Assembly: GCF_003815675.1 (NCBI RefSeq)
Contig: NZ_CP033918.1
Span: 4,216,001 to 4,280,000 of the forward strand
From: Chryseobacterium sp. G0186
GTDB lineage: Bacteria; Bacteroidota; Bacteroidia; Flavobacteriales; Weeksellaceae
DNA length: 64,000 nucleotides
Reading direction: 5' to 3'
Position numbers and translations under genes: made by a program. How positions within the stretch are numbered: position 1 is the first letter of the stretch; each line of letters begins with the position of its first letter. This document shows positions 16,386-25,399 of this stretch, piece after piece. The notes under the pieces were generated by a model. The model was not told the DNA's origin. It saw only the letters and a program-made list of their open reading frames with translations, and made no database searches.

Positions 16386-17591
16386 TTAAGAAATTCTTTC
16401 GATCAATGCCATATAGAATCCATCATAGCCCTCACTAGGCATTACTTTCTCATCCTTGATCATTTTGTAACCAGGATTATTATTAAGGAATTCCTCAACC
16501 TGCTTATTGTTTTCAGAAGGTAAGATAGAACATGTAGCGTATACCATTTTTCCACCTTTTTTAAGCATTTTAGAATAGTCCTGAAGAATCTGCTGCTGTT
16601 CCTTTTTGATCCTGTCGATAAAATCCTGATCAATTTTCCATTTGCTGTCCGGATTTCTCTTCAATACACCAAGTCCGGAACATGGAGCATCAATTAAGAG
16701 TCTGTCTACTTTTTCATGAAGACGTTTAATAACCTTATTGTCGGAGATCATACGTGTTTCAATATTGTGGGCACCTGCTCTTTTTGCACGGCGCTTCAAT
16801 TCTGTCAGTTTCCACTCGAAAATATCCAAGGCAATAATCTGTCCTTTGTTTTGCATTAAAGCAGCTAAGTGAAGGGTCTTTCCACCTGCTCCTGCACACG
16901 CATCAACCACTCTTTGCCCTTCCTTTACATCAAGGAAGTATCCGATCTTCTGTGAAGAGGCATCCTGAACTTCAAATAATCCCTCCTTAAATGCTGTTGT
17001 AAGGAAAACGTTCTTTTTTTCCTCAAGTTGCACTGCATCAGGATAATTTTTGATAGAAAAAGAAGCAACTCCCTCATCTGAAAGATCTGAAATAAGTTCC
17101 TTTGTTGTTGTTTTTAGAGAATTGGTTCTTAAAACCGTAGGCGCTTGTTCATTGAGAGCAATCATTTCTCTTTCCCAGTTGGCGCCCAGTTCTTTTTCAA
17201 GTGTTTCAGCCAGCCAGTCAGGAATAGAGTGTTCTATAGCCTTGGTAGGAACTGTATTTTTTTTAAGTTTAGTAAGAATATCAGCAATCTTAATTCCGTC
17301 AAATTCTTCAAACTTTTTATAGTTAGTCTTACTCCAAAGAAGGTAAGCTATGATAAGTTTATAAATGTTGTTAGGCTTTACCCCTTCCCCCATATAATAC
17401 TCAAGACGCTTTTTCCAACGGATAATATTGTAGAAAATCTCAGAAACAACGGCTCTGTCCTGGCTTCCCCATTTTCTGTTTGCCTTCAAAAGTCTTTCAA
17501 TAACTTTATCTGCATATTTGTTTTTTTCAAAAAATGTTTCCTGTAAGGCATCGTGAATCCCGATCGCCAAGTTTCTGTGAATAAGTTCCAT
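16386..17591 (-). CDS. RsmB/NOP-type rRNA (cytosine-C5) methyltransferase
   Basis: A 401-residue SAM-dependent RNA m5C methyltransferase. The N-terminal third is a NusB/RsmB-like helical domain (QETFFEKNKYADKVIERLL). The catalytic domain shows motif I (VVDACAGAGGKTLHLAAL), motif IV with C304 (IDAPCSGLGVLKRNPD) and motif VI with the nucleophilic C354 (YATCSILPSEN). The target is most likely 16S rRNA. The length fits the family. Promoter element TATTTTTG lies just upstream. Confidence 0.92.
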   Translation of the reverse strand: MELIHRNLAIGIHDALQETFFEKNKYADKVIERLLKANRKWGSQDRAVVSEIFYNIIRWKKRLEYYMGEGVKPNNIYKLIIAYLLWSKTNYKKFEEFDGIKIADILTKLKKNTVPTKAIEHSIPDWLAETLEKELGANWEREMIALNEQAPTVLRTNSLKTTTKELISDLSDEGVASFSIKNYPDAVQLEEKKNVFLTTAFKEGLFEVQDASSQKIGYFLDVKEGQRVVDACAGAGGKTLHLAALMQNKGQIIALDIFEWKLTELKRRAKRAGAHNIETRMISDNKVIKRLHEKVDRLLIDAPCSGLGVLKRNPDSKWKIDQDFIDRIKKEQQQILQDYSKMLKKGGKMVYATCSILPSENNKQVEEFLNNNPGYKMIKDEKVMPSEGYDGFYMALIERIS

Positions 17592-17616
17592 AAATTTGCT
17601 TCGCTGTTTGAATCTG

Positions 17617-17624
17617 CAAAAATA
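17617..17624 (-). promoter_or_regulatory. -7 element of the rRNA methylase gene
   Basis: TATTTTTG on the minus strand (TAnnTTTG) lies 25 bases before the ATG at 17591. Confidence 0.6.
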
Positions 17625-17797
17625 CGACTTTTAATTGAGAGTTTGAGTTTGAGTCGGAGAGTTTGAGTGCTGCAGGGTTTTAGGGTGAGAGAAAACTCAG
17701 TGGTGAATGGTTAATTCGCTCTGTTTATTAATTTTTCTAGATAATAATTACTTACTGTTCTCAGGCGACTCAAAATCTGGTATTGATAATTTGCCTC

Positions 17798-17829
17798 TTG
17801 ACTTCAACATCCAAAAAACTCTACCTTTG
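17798..17829 (+). promoter_or_regulatory. Complete flavobacterial promoter of the zinc-ribbon gene
   Basis: TTG (-33, 17798-17800) and TACCTTTG (-7, 17822-17829) are 21 bases apart, matching the Bacteroidota TTTG/TAnnTTTG arrangement. The -7 lies 15 bases before ATG 17845, which rules out the longer in-frame start at 17707 because that codon would lie upstream of the promoter. Confidence 0.75.
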
Positions 17830-17844
17830 CAAAAAATTAAAAAT

Positions 17845-18189
17845 ATGAGTGATACAGTACTTTGTCCGAAATGTAGTTCCGAGTTTACCTATCCAAGCGA
17901 TAACATGTTGGTGTGTTCTCAGTGTTTCTACGAATGGAATCCTGAGGAAGCAGCATCAGAAGCAGCCAATGAGGGTAAGATATTGGACTCTAACGGAAAT
18001 GAACTTCAGGATGGCGATTCTGTAGTGGTAGTGAAAGATCTTCCTGTAAAAGGAGCACCAAAGCCGGTAAAAGCGGGTACTAAAGTGAAAAATATTCGTT
18101 TAAGACCTGGAAGTGATCATAATATCGACTGTAAGATTGATGGTTTCGGAGCAATGGCTTTAAAGTCAGAATTTGTGAAGAAAGCATAA
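17845..18189 (+). CDS. Zinc-ribbon PhnA/YjdM-like protein
   Basis: A 114-residue protein with an N-terminal zinc ribbon ([10 protein letters not shown]...[10 protein letters not shown]; four Cys in two CxxC pairs) and a C-terminal SH3-like PhnA domain ([45 protein letters not shown]). Despite the name it is not needed for phosphonate use, and its function is unknown. The start was chosen from the promoter position and the family N-terminus. Single gene. Confidence 0.9.
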   Translation: MSDTVLCPKCSSEFTYPSDNMLVCSQCFYEWNPEEAASEAANEGKILDSNGNELQDGDSVVVVKDLPVKGAPKPVKAGTKVKNIRLRPGSDHNIDCKIDGFGAMALKSEFVKKA

Positions 18190-18661
18190 AAGTAAATAAT
18201 TTTTAAAGAGTAGTCTTTGCATTGAACGGTGAAGAATAATCAATAAAAAAAGGAAAAAATTGGACAGTGTAATCTTTCAATAGACTTAATTGCAAGACTG
18301 CTAATGTCCGTCTAGGAGGCAGAAAGAGAATTAACCAAGAATTTCCTTAAGCTGTAGAATACAAATGTAAGAAAAAGTTTTGCAACTGAATCTTATATTT
18401 GTATTTTTTTTATTCAAAAGTTGTTAGTAAGTATAAGGAAATGTATGAGTTAAGTGTTTTTCGAAAAGGTGGGTGAAGCTATTGGAACTGTGGTAGAAAA
18501 GCATTGAGCAACCAATCAAAAATAGCCGAATTCGTTAATACGGAAGTGTTTTTTTGATTCAGAAGTACAGAAAAAAGATGAATTTAAAACGTAATTTATC
18601 TTTCAAACCGAGAACGGCTTAGTCTCAATTGTTTTTATTTATTTGCTTTACTTTTTTCGCC
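18190..18661. other. Gene-free intergenic stretch
   Basis: About 470 bases without a supportable gene. A TATATTTG element (18394-18401, + strand) occurs with no credible frame behind it; the best start downstream gives only an 11-codon peptide. It may be a decayed gene, but I see no recognisable remnant. Confidence 0.5.
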
Positions 18662-19597
18662 TTAAACAAAAGAAACAGTGACTGGTCCATCCAATTTATC
18701 ATCCGTAAAAACCACCAGTTCTTTATTTTTTACTTTAATTTTATTCCAATAATAGTTTCCTGCAAATCTGCTTTCCAGCACTTCAGCCTCAAAACCTGTT
18801 TCAGACACTCTTATTTCCTTTGGATAATAGGAAAATTTTGAAAGACCAAACTCTGTAGCTTCAGCATCATTGAAGATATTTACTTCACCAAATAATTTGG
18901 CAACATAAGAATTGTAAGGATTTCGGTAGGTGTTTTCAGGACTTTCATTTTGAATAAGTCTTCCTTCCTGAAGAATGACAATTTGGTCTAGCCATGGCAT
19001 GATATCCTGAAGTTCGTGGGTAGAAATGATCAGAGAGATACGATGTTGCTTTACATATCTGAAAAGCCTTTCCCGCAGCTCAATTTTTCTGGGAAAATCA
19101 AGGTTACTGAATGGTTCGTCTAAAATAAGAAGTTTTGGTAATACAGAAAGCGCTCTGGCAATGGCTACTCTTTGTTGTTGGCCACCGCTCAGATACTTAG
19201 GGAGTACATTGGCAAACTCCTGAAGGCCTACCACTTCAAGAAGCTCCATAACGGTTTCTCTTTTTTTAGCTAAATTGATATTTGAAATAAACTTTCCTAC
19301 ATTTTCAGCAACAGTAGCATAAGGCATCAGATCGAAATTCTGGGCTACAAACTTCATTTCTGCTTCACCGGGAACAAGATTTCCTTTTGGACCCAAAAGC
19401 CTGGTTTCATCAAAAATTATTTCTCCGTTTTCCCAGTCAAGAAGCCCGTAGATCAAACTGAGAAGGGTAGATTTTCCGCATCCGCTTTCTCCTGCCAGGG
19501 CAATGATTTTATTGGCTTCAAATCTTAAATTAAGGTTTTGAAACAGGGGTTTGTCCTTGGTGTGAGAGAAAAATAAATTGTTTATTTCTAATAGCAT
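18662..19597 (-). CDS. ABC transporter ATP-binding protein with C-terminal TOBE-like region
   Basis: This 311-residue ATPase has Walker A GESGCGKST (36-44), Q-loop (VAQNFDLMPYATV), signature LSGGQ (136-140), Walker B LLILDEP (156-162) and switch H194 (STHEL). The final 80 or so residues (YPKEIRVSETGFEAEVLESRF) look like the regulatory beta domain of PotA/FbpC-type importers. No permease or binding protein is adjacent in the window, so its partner must be elsewhere. Substrate unknown. Promoter element TACATTTG precedes it. Confidence 0.9.
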   Translation of the reverse strand: MLLEINNLFFSHTKDKPLFQNLNLRFEANKIIALAGESGCGKSTLLSLIYGLLDWENGEIIFDETRLLGPKGNLVPGEAEMKFVAQNFDLMPYATVAENVGKFISNINLAKKRETVMELLEVVGLQEFANVLPKYLSGGQQQRVAIARALSVLPKLLILDEPFSNLDFPRKIELRERLFRYVKQHRISLIISTHELQDIMPWLDQIVILQEGRLIQNESPENTYRNPYNSYVAKLFGEVNIFNDAEATEFGLSKFSYYPKEIRVSETGFEAEVLESRFAGNYYWNKIKVKNKELVVFTDDKLDGPVTVSFV

Positions 19598-19611
19598 ATT
19601 ACAAATGTAAG

Positions 19612-19619
19612 GTTTTTAT
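19612..19619 (-). promoter_or_regulatory. -7 element of the ABC ATPase gene
   Basis: TACATTTG on the minus strand, 14 bases before the ATG at 19597. Confidence 0.6.
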
Positions 19620-19672
19620 GAAAACACAATTTTTTTTATTATATTAGCGGAAGTAATAAAAATAAATCAAAA

Positions 19673-20332
19673 ATGAGAAAAAAACTGTTTTCGTTAGCTA
19701 TTCCTGCTTTATTTATTGCTGCTGTAATGGTTTCTTGTAAAAAAGATAAACCGCTTAGTAGTGAAAGTAATGAGGTGACGACTACCAAAGAGGGTAGCCA
19801 GTACACTTTGGATACACTAAACAGTAAGGTTGAATGGAAAGGATATAAAGTATTCAAATCTGAGAATACGAGCCATTTTGGAAATATCAAATTCGAAAGT
19901 GGAGATGTTACGGTGAAAGATGGAAAACTTGAAAGCGGTAAATTTGTTGCTGATATGAATTCCTTAACTTCTGTAGACCTAAAAGACAGTCCGGAAGATA
20001 TGGGGAAACTAAACGGTCACCTGAAAAGTGGTGATTTCTTCGAAGTTGAAAAATTTCCAACAGCTTCTTATGAAATTACAAAGGTAACTCCTGCTACTGA
20101 AGGTGATTATAATACTCTTTTGGATGGTAATTTAACAATTAAAGGAATTACAAAACCAGTTCAGTTTAAGGCCAATGTTTCTGTGAAAGAAGGAGAGGTG
20201 AGTGTAGCTACTGAGCCGAAAGACATCAAAAGAGAAGAGTTTGGAGTAAAGTTCCAGGCTCCTGCTGAAAACGGGGTGATTAAAGATGAGGTTACGCTTC
20301 AGATCAACGTTAAGGCTTTAGAAAAGAAATAA
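19673..20332 (+). CDS. YceI family lipoprotein
   Basis: A 219-residue lipoprotein. The signal peptide MRKKLFSLAIPALFIAAVMV is followed by a lipobox ending at Cys 22 (VSCKKDK). The YceI lipocalin-like domain follows: YTLDTLNSKVEWKGYKVF, SEDMGKLNGHLKSGDFF, FPTASYEITKV and LTIKGITKPVQF. Family members bind isoprenoid-type lipids in the periplasm. The Cys-Lys-Lys start is typical of lipoproteins in this window (compare 26975 and 47533). Divergent from the ABC ATPase; followed by its own terminator. Confidence 0.92.
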   Translation: MRKKLFSLAIPALFIAAVMVSCKKDKPLSSESNEVTTTKEGSQYTLDTLNSKVEWKGYKVFKSENTSHFGNIKFESGDVTVKDGKLESGKFVADMNSLTSVDLKDSPEDMGKLNGHLKSGDFFEVEKFPTASYEITKVTPATEGDYNTLLDGNLTIKGITKPVQFKANVSVKEGEVSVATEPKDIKREEFGVKFQAPAENGVIKDEVTLQINVKALEKK

Positions 20333-20364
20333 TTTTTTTATTTAAGTGAAATAAGTGATTGAAG

Positions 20365-20395
20365 TCTGCCTCCCGAAAAAGAGGCAGATTTTTTT
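20365..20395 (+). terminator. Intrinsic terminator after the YceI gene
   Basis: An 8-bp stem (TCTGCCTC/GAGGCAGA) with an 8-base loop is followed by seven T residues; it begins 33 bases after the stop codon. Confidence 0.85.
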
Positions 20396-20426
20396 ATGAC
20401 GGACTTATTATTAAACTTAAAAGTCG

Positions 20427-20434
20427 TATTTTTG
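20427..20434 (+). promoter_or_regulatory. -7 element of pheS
   Basis: TATTTTTG (TAnnTTTG) lies 25 bases before the pheS ATG and after the YceI terminator. No clear -33 TTTG. Confidence 0.55.
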
Positions 20435-20459
20435 CAAAACATTTTGAAAGGGTAAAATA

Positions 20460-21470
20460 ATGATAGAAAAGATAGAAGAACTACTGATCGAAGTAAACAG
20501 CTTCAATACTGCATCTAAAGAGGAGATTGAAAATTTCCGAATCAAGTATAATGGTAAGAAAGGTGTTCTAAATGATTTTTACGAAACATTAAAAGAAGTT
20601 CCTAACGACCAGAAGAAAGAATTCGGACAAAAGATTAATTCTTTGAAACAGGCTGTTGCAGGAAAATTAGAAGATTTAAAAAATACTTCTGAGTCGTCTA
20701 TTGTTGTGGAAAAAGAAGATCTTACACGACCTGCCTTTCCATTGGAACTAGGATCAAGACATCCGATCAACCTGGTTAAAAACAGAATTATTGAAATCTT
20801 CAAATCCATAGGTTTTGCAGTAGCAGACGGACCTGAAATTGAAGATGACTGGCATAATTTTACAGCATTGAATCTTCCGGAATACCACCCGGCAAGAGAT
20901 ATGCAGGATACTTTCTTTATTGAGCAGAATCCGGATATCCTTTTGAGAACGCACACTTCTTCTGTACAGACCCGTTATATGGAAGAAAACCAACCGCCAA
21001 TCAGAATTTTATCTCCGGGAAGAGTTTTCAGAAATGAAGCCATCTCTTCACGTTCGCACTGTATTTTCCATCAGATTGAGGGATTATATATTGATGAGAA
21101 TGTAAGTTTTGCAGATTTAAAGCAAACGATCCAGTTCTTTACAACAGAGCTTTTCGGAAAGTCCAAGATCAGAATGAGACCTTCTTATTTCCCGTTCACT
21201 GAGCCAAGTGCTGAGATTGATGTATACTGGGGATTAAATTCTGAAACAGACTATAGAATTACAAAAGGAACAGGCTGGCTGGAAATAATGGGATGTGGAA
21301 TGGTAGATCCTGCTGTTTTGAAGAACGTAAATATTGACTCTGAGAAATATTCAGGATATGCATTCGGAATGGGTATTGAAAGAATTACAATGCTTCTTTA
21401 CCAAATGAGTGACATCAGAATGTTCTTTGAAAATGATATAAGAACCTTGGAGCAATTCAAGACTTTATAA
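20460..21470 (+). CDS. pheS: Phenylalanine--tRNA ligase alpha subunit
   Basis: A 336-residue class II aminoacyl-tRNA synthetase subunit, the usual length. The N-terminal coiled coil (IEEFRIKYNGKKGVLNDF region) binds tRNA. The catalytic core shows SRHPINLVKNRIIEIFKSIGF, EYHPARDMQDTFF, HTSSVQTRYM (motif 2 region), the HCIFHQIEGLYID segment and motif 3 GYAFGMGIERITMLLY. It charges tRNA-Phe together with PheT, which is not in the window, so pheS and pheT are unlinked here. Confidence 0.97.
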   Translation: MIEKIEELLIEVNSFNTASKEEIENFRIKYNGKKGVLNDFYETLKEVPNDQKKEFGQKINSLKQAVAGKLEDLKNTSESSIVVEKEDLTRPAFPLELGSRHPINLVKNRIIEIFKSIGFAVADGPEIEDDWHNFTALNLPEYHPARDMQDTFFIEQNPDILLRTHTSSVQTRYMEENQPPIRILSPGRVFRNEAISSRSHCIFHQIEGLYIDENVSFADLKQTIQFFTTELFGKSKIRMRPSYFPFTEPSAEIDVYWGLNSETDYRITKGTGWLEIMGCGMVDPAVLKNVNIDSEKYSGYAFGMGIERITMLLYQMSDIRMFFENDIRTLEQFKTL

Positions 21471-21477
21471 TAAAAAT

Positions 21478-21505
21478 AAACCTCCGGAGCTCCGGAGGTT
21501 TTTGT
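21478..21505 (+). terminator. pheS terminator
   Basis: A 24-base perfect palindrome centred on AGCT (10-bp stem AAACCTCCGG/CCGGAGGTTT) is followed by T residues, 8 bases past the pheS stop. Confidence 0.85.
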
Positions 21506-21817
21506 TTTTAATTACTGACCTAAGAAACAAAACGTAATTAAAAACTGAGATTTATTGAAAAATTTACACGTGTCCGTTTCTTACGCCGATACTTTGAGTA
21601 CACAAGGTCCTCATTAAAGTATTTGCATGCTGCAGTCTTCTTGCTGCTCTATAATAAAGACAATTATAACTCTGTAAATATTACAAGGTGATTTTATTTT
21701 TTATATAAACTAAATATTTTATAGATTAATTTAAAGGGTAAAAACTTTTTGTATTCAAAATAAAAAATGCCTGTAAAGAATTACAGACATTGATCAATAA
21801 AATATTGTTATATACGC
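21506..21817. other. AT-rich intergenic stretch with a weak terminator
   Basis: No gene is visible. Near its right end an imperfect hairpin (ATGCCTGTAA/TTACAGACAT, 21767-21790, one mismatch) is placed to end the leftward DUF3108 gene. Confidence 0.5.
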
Positions 21818-22588
21818 TTATTTGGTAAACTTTAAAGGATATTTTACATTTTTATAATCATCGATACTTGCCTTTAATGAGCCTACAGCCAATTCAGCTT
21901 TTAAAAGCAGAGGGATATGGTTGGCATCATTGGAAACCCACATGGTTACTCCTTCTTTTTCTTTAAATACTCTGCCGCTTTTTACAGACGGAATAATTTT
22001 TAAAGAGTTGATTGTTCCGAATTTTGTTTTCAGATTTTCTGTTCCGGTTACCTTTAGCTGAAAAGGAAACATTTCGTCATCAATCCATACATTCATATTG
22101 ATAATGGTTCCTACTTTCAATTCGTCAGAACTTTTGCTTCGCAGATAATAGAAGCAGGAAAGCATGTCCTGAACTCCTTTTACAGATTTTATAACCTTGG
22201 ATCCATTGGCAGGTGTTTTCTTATCTGTTAAAATCAATGTATTATTATCATGATTAAAAGCGGTCTCAAGATGCTGACGATAGCTTCCCTCACGAACATT
22301 TCTTACATAGAAACTTGGTAAACCAGTGTTTGTATTGATGAAACTTTCATACAGGTCTTCTACTTTGAAGAAAGCTTTTACGGCACCGGTAGTTTGCCCT
22401 GTGCCTTTTACGTATAGGTGAGGTACCCCTTTGTAGGTTGTCTTTTTAGTGGTAAGATTGGCGGTTCCGGCGTTCAGGAAGCCATAATGAATCCTGAGAG
22501 TGATAGATTCGCCGTCTGCGATGTTATCAATCTGGGCCGAGCCTAAAAAGAATATAAGTACTGCAAAAAGGTTTAGAATTTTCTTCAT
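21818..22588 (-). CDS. DUF3108 domain protein, secreted
   Basis: A 256-residue protein with a signal peptide (MKKILNLFAVLIFFLGSAQ) and a DUF3108-type beta-rich domain: ITLRIHYGFLNAGTANLTTKK at the start, then YVKGTGQTTGAVKAFFKVEDLYESFI, and VKGVQDMLSCFYYLR in the middle. It is probably periplasmic or bound to the outer membrane; its role is not established. Single gene with a TAAATTTG promoter element. Confidence 0.85.
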   Translation of the reverse strand: MKKILNLFAVLIFFLGSAQIDNIADGESITLRIHYGFLNAGTANLTTKKTTYKGVPHLYVKGTGQTTGAVKAFFKVEDLYESFINTNTGLPSFYVRNVREGSYRQHLETAFNHDNNTLILTDKKTPANGSKVIKSVKGVQDMLSCFYYLRSKSSDELKVGTIINMNVWIDDEMFPFQLKVTGTENLKTKFGTINSLKIIPSVKSGRVFKEKEGVTMWVSNDANHIPLLLKAELAVGSLKASIDDYKNVKYPLKFTK

Positions 22589-22613
22589 AATAAGACATTT
22601 ACAAAAACATTGC

Positions 22614-22621
22614 CAAATTTA
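22614..22621 (-). promoter_or_regulatory. -7 element of the DUF3108 gene
   Basis: TAAATTTG on the minus strand lies 25 bases before the ATG at 22588. Confidence 0.55.
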
Positions 22622-22699
22622 AGATCTTAAATGATAGATATTTGACAAATCTCAGGTTTTTATTTAGAATCAATTAAATATGCTTCGCATTAAAATTAG

Positions 22700-22707
22700 T
22701 AAATTTG
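22700..22707 (+). promoter_or_regulatory. -7 element of the ferredoxin reductase/ferredoxin operon
   Basis: TAAATTTG lies 31 bases before the ATG at 22739. Confidence 0.55.
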
Positions 22708-22738
22708 CAGTTACATGTATAATTAAATTATCTAAATT

Positions 22739-23794
22739 ATGATAACCACTGATATATTGATCATAGGGGCAGGTCCTACAGGACTTTTTGCAGTTTTTGA
22801 AGCTGGTCTTTTAAAAATGAAGTGTCACATTATTGATGCACTTCCACAGCCGGGAGGGCAATTGGCTGAACTTTATCCTAAAAAGCCTATTTTCGATATT
22901 CCAGGGTATCCTTCAGTGAATGCTGGGGAATTAGTGGATAATTTGATGGAGCAGATCAAGCAGTTCCAACCTGGGTTTACTTTAGGAGAAACTGCGGTTT
23001 CTTATACAAAGGTTGATGATGAGTGGTTTGAGGTAGTTACCAACAAAGGGACTGTTCACAGATGTAAGGCTATTGCCATTGCAGGGGGATTGGGAACTTT
23101 TGAACCTAGAAAACCTACGTTTGAAAATGTAGCTGATTATGAAGAAAAAGGGCTTGAATATTTCGTTAAAGAACCTGAACATTTCAGAAATAAAAAAGTA
23201 GTTATCGCCGGAGGTGGAGATTCTGCTCTTGACTGGAGTATTTTCCTTTCTAATGTAGCAAGCGAAGTAACTTTGATCCATAGAAGAAATGAGTTCAGAG
23301 GAGCTTTGGATTCTGTAGAAAAAGTTCAGGATCTGAAAAATGCAGGGAAAATTAAATTAATTACTCCTGCTGAAGTTACCGGTATCAGAGGTGACGGAAA
23401 GGTAGAAGCAATCACTGTACAAAAAGATGGTGAGGATGCAGTTGAAATTGAAACAGATTATTTCATTCCATTATTCGGGTTGACTCCAAAGTTGGGTGAG
23501 ATCGGTAACTGGGGACTGAATATTGAGAAGAATGCAATTGTTGTAAATAATGCTCTTGATTATCAGACTAATATTGATGGTATTTATGCGATTGGAGACA
23601 TCAATACCTACCCTGGAAAACTGAAGTTGATTCTTTGTGGTTTCCACGAGGCTACTTTGATGTGTCAGAGTGTATATAACAGATTAAATCCGGGTAAAAA
23701 ATTCGTATTGAAATATACAACAGTAAGTGGAGTAGACGGGTTTGACGGAAGCCGTAAAGAAGCAGAGAAGGCTGTTGTGAAAAAAATTGACTAA
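22739..23794 (+). CDS. Ferredoxin--NADP+ reductase, thioredoxin-reductase-like
   Basis: A 351-residue flavoprotein of the type 2 ferredoxin-NADP reductase family. The FAD-binding loop is GAGPTGLFA (10-18), the NADPH-binding loop is IAGGGDSALDW in the middle domain, and a second FAD contact is AIGDINTYPG near the C-terminus. No CxxC redox pair is present, which separates it from true thioredoxin reductases. It moves electrons between NADPH and ferredoxin; the 2Fe-2S ferredoxin 12 bases downstream is the obvious partner. Confidence 0.93.
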   Translation: MITTDILIIGAGPTGLFAVFEAGLLKMKCHIIDALPQPGGQLAELYPKKPIFDIPGYPSVNAGELVDNLMEQIKQFQPGFTLGETAVSYTKVDDEWFEVVTNKGTVHRCKAIAIAGGLGTFEPRKPTFENVADYEEKGLEYFVKEPEHFRNKKVVIAGGGDSALDWSIFLSNVASEVTLIHRRNEFRGALDSVEKVQDLKNAGKIKLITPAEVTGIRGDGKVEAITVQKDGEDAVEIETDYFIPLFGLTPKLGEIGNWGLNIEKNAIVVNNALDYQTNIDGIYAIGDINTYPGKLKLILCGFHEATLMCQSVYNRLNPGKKFVLKYTTVSGVDGFDGSRKEAEKAVVKKID

Positions 23795-23806
23795 TTTTGC
23801 AGAATT

Positions 23807-24136
23807 ATGTCAGATGTAAATATTAAAATCACCGACAGAGAGGGTGTAATCCACGATGTTATAGCTCCAACGGATATGTCCATGAACTTAATGGAGATTA
23901 TTCGTTCTTATGAATTGGCTGAAGAAGGTACGATTGGTGTATGCGGAGGAATGGCGATGTGCGCTTCATGCCAGGTTTATGTAATCAATGACCCGGGTCT
24001 GGAACCCATGGGAGATGAAGAAGACGCCATGCTTGCCGAAGCTTTCCATGTGAAAGACAACAGCAGACTGGGATGTCAGTTACATATTGTCGATGCCATG
24101 GAGGGACTTGAAGTGGAAATAGCTCCCTATCCTTAG
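23807..24136 (+). CDS. 2Fe-2S ferredoxin, adrenodoxin type
   Basis: A 109-residue ferredoxin with cluster ligands C46, C52, C55 and C90 (GVCGGMAMCASC...RLGC), the vertebrate/adrenodoxin-type spacing. Acidic overall. It is co-transcribed with the reductase 12 bases upstream and is probably its redox partner. Downstream electron acceptors are not indicated by the neighbourhood. Confidence 0.93.
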   Translation: MSDVNIKITDREGVIHDVIAPTDMSMNLMEIIRSYELAEEGTIGVCGGMAMCASCQVYVINDPGLEPMGDEEDAMLAEAFHVKDNSRLGCQLHIVDAMEGLEVEIAPYP

Positions 24137-24161
24137 AAAATATTTTTTAATCTTAATAAAG

Positions 24162-24189
24162 AACCCGTCCGAATTTTTTCGGACGGGTT
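24162..24189. terminator. Bidirectional terminator
   Basis: An 11-bp stem (AACCCGTCCGA/TCGGACGGGTT) with a 6-base loop lies between the convergent ferredoxin and LOG-family genes. Confidence 0.8.
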
Positions 24190-24221
24190 TCTTATTTATC
24201 AATATGAAAGCTATGAAATTT

Positions 24222-24803
24222 TTAGATTTCCTCCTTAGAAATCCATTTACCAACCGTAGGAGCCTGGTAACGTTTCATCTGTTCCAGTAAATCATCAATA
24301 GTATCACTGATGATAAGCATATCTTTATTTACTTGTTTTAAAAATCCCTTATCTACCATGGTCTGAATCAGTTTGATCAGCTCATCATAAAATCTGTCAA
24401 TATTCAGAATTCCAATAGGTTTTTGATGAAGCCCCAGCTGTGCCCAGGTGATCATTTCAAAAAACTCTTCCAGTGTTCCATAACCACCGGGAAGAACGAT
24501 CACGCCATCACAAAGGTCATTCATTTTTGTTTTTCGCTCGTGCATGGTTTCCACAAGAATCAGCTCAGTGAGCTTTTTGTGGGCAATTTCCTTGGATTGC
24601 AGAAAATGCGGAAGAACTCCGGTTACTTTTCCGTTTTCACTTAAGGTGCCATCTGCTACAGCTCCCATTAAACCAACATCTGCACCGCCATAAATAAGTT
24701 GTATATCCTGTTTTGCTAAAGTTTGGCCTAGCAGGAGAGCTTGTTCTCTGTAGATATTATCCGACCCGAAACTGGATCCGCAGAATACTGTTATACTTTT
24801 CAT
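24222..24803 (-). CDS. LOG family protein (TIGR00730-type Rossmann fold)
   Basis: A 193-residue protein with the FCGSSFG start, IYGGADVGLMGAVADG, and the diagnostic PGGYGTLEEFFEMITWAQLG motif. LOG-family enzymes hydrolyse nucleoside 5'-monophosphates at the N-glycosidic bond (cytokinin-activating in plants); in bacteria the physiological substrate is often unclear. It is 3 bases downstream of a membrane protein gene on the same strand, so the two are co-expressed. Confidence 0.9.
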   Translation of the reverse strand: MKSITVFCGSSFGSDNIYREQALLLGQTLAKQDIQLIYGGADVGLMGAVADGTLSENGKVTGVLPHFLQSKEIAHKKLTELILVETMHERKTKMNDLCDGVIVLPGGYGTLEEFFEMITWAQLGLHQKPIGILNIDRFYDELIKLIQTMVDKGFLKQVNKDMLIISDTIDDLLEQMKRYQAPTVGKWISKEEI

Positions 24804-24806
24804 TTT

Positions 24807-25331
24807 TTAAGATTTTATTTTTTTTAAAAGGAGAATTAATCCGGGAATAAGTAAAGAAAGGATGAGTCCCTGTTGCAGGAAGTTAAAAAATGTTTGCAGG
24901 AAGCTGGGGCTGCCATAATAAAGTATTTCAAAAGGTGCTGTCAATAAATCTGAAACTGGCCTGAATTGAGGACCAGTGTATTCTGCTCCCAGGCTTTTGT
25001 ATGCAATAATATTGGGATCCCATTGAGGGAAATATTTAAATGTAATAAGCTTTAGGATGTAAAATAGGATATAGGTAACAACAACGAGGGAAAAACACCA
25101 TGAAGACAATTTTAAATAGATGTTTTTCTTATCACGAATTTCTCGGTAGACTTTTCCTGCAAATAAAAAATAAACCAAGAAAATAGAACTTTGAAATAGG
25201 TACAAAACCCATAGAGGATATTGGTTGGATGCAATAAGGGTACCCCGTTTAAGGATGATGAAGCCATCCAATAAGTCGATTGTCAATAACACTGCAACAG
25301 AGTACAGCATGGTTATATAAAGTTTTTTCAT
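24807..25331 (-). CDS. Four-helix membrane protein, unknown
   Basis: A 174-residue integral membrane protein with hydrophobic segments at about residues 5-25, 40-60, 78-98 and 148-170 and a soluble loop (KYFPQWDPNIIAYKSLGAEYTG) between helices 3 and 4. I do not recognise the family. It precedes the LOG gene by 3 bases and is probably translated with it. Confidence 0.6.
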   Translation of the reverse strand: MKKLYITMLYSVAVLLTIDLLDGFIILKRGTLIASNQYPLWVLYLFQSSIFLVYFLFAGKVYREIRDKKNIYLKLSSWCFSLVVVTYILFYILKLITFKYFPQWDPNIIAYKSLGAEYTGPQFRPVSDLLTAPFEILYYGSPSFLQTFFNFLQQGLILSLLIPGLILLLKKIKS

Positions 25332-25399
25332 GATTCTTAGGGTAAAAAATATCCAAAATCAAAAGACTTTGGATATTCAATATAGTTATTTTTATTATT

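Noticed and set aside
21506..21764. Possible tRNA or small RNA after pheS
   Set aside because: I could not fold a cloverleaf and saw no T-loop consensus; no promoter is visible.
24222..24803. LOG-family gene as a sign of plant hormone synthesis
   Set aside because: LOG-type proteins are common in bacteria with no plant link and the neighbourhood has no isopentenyl transferase.
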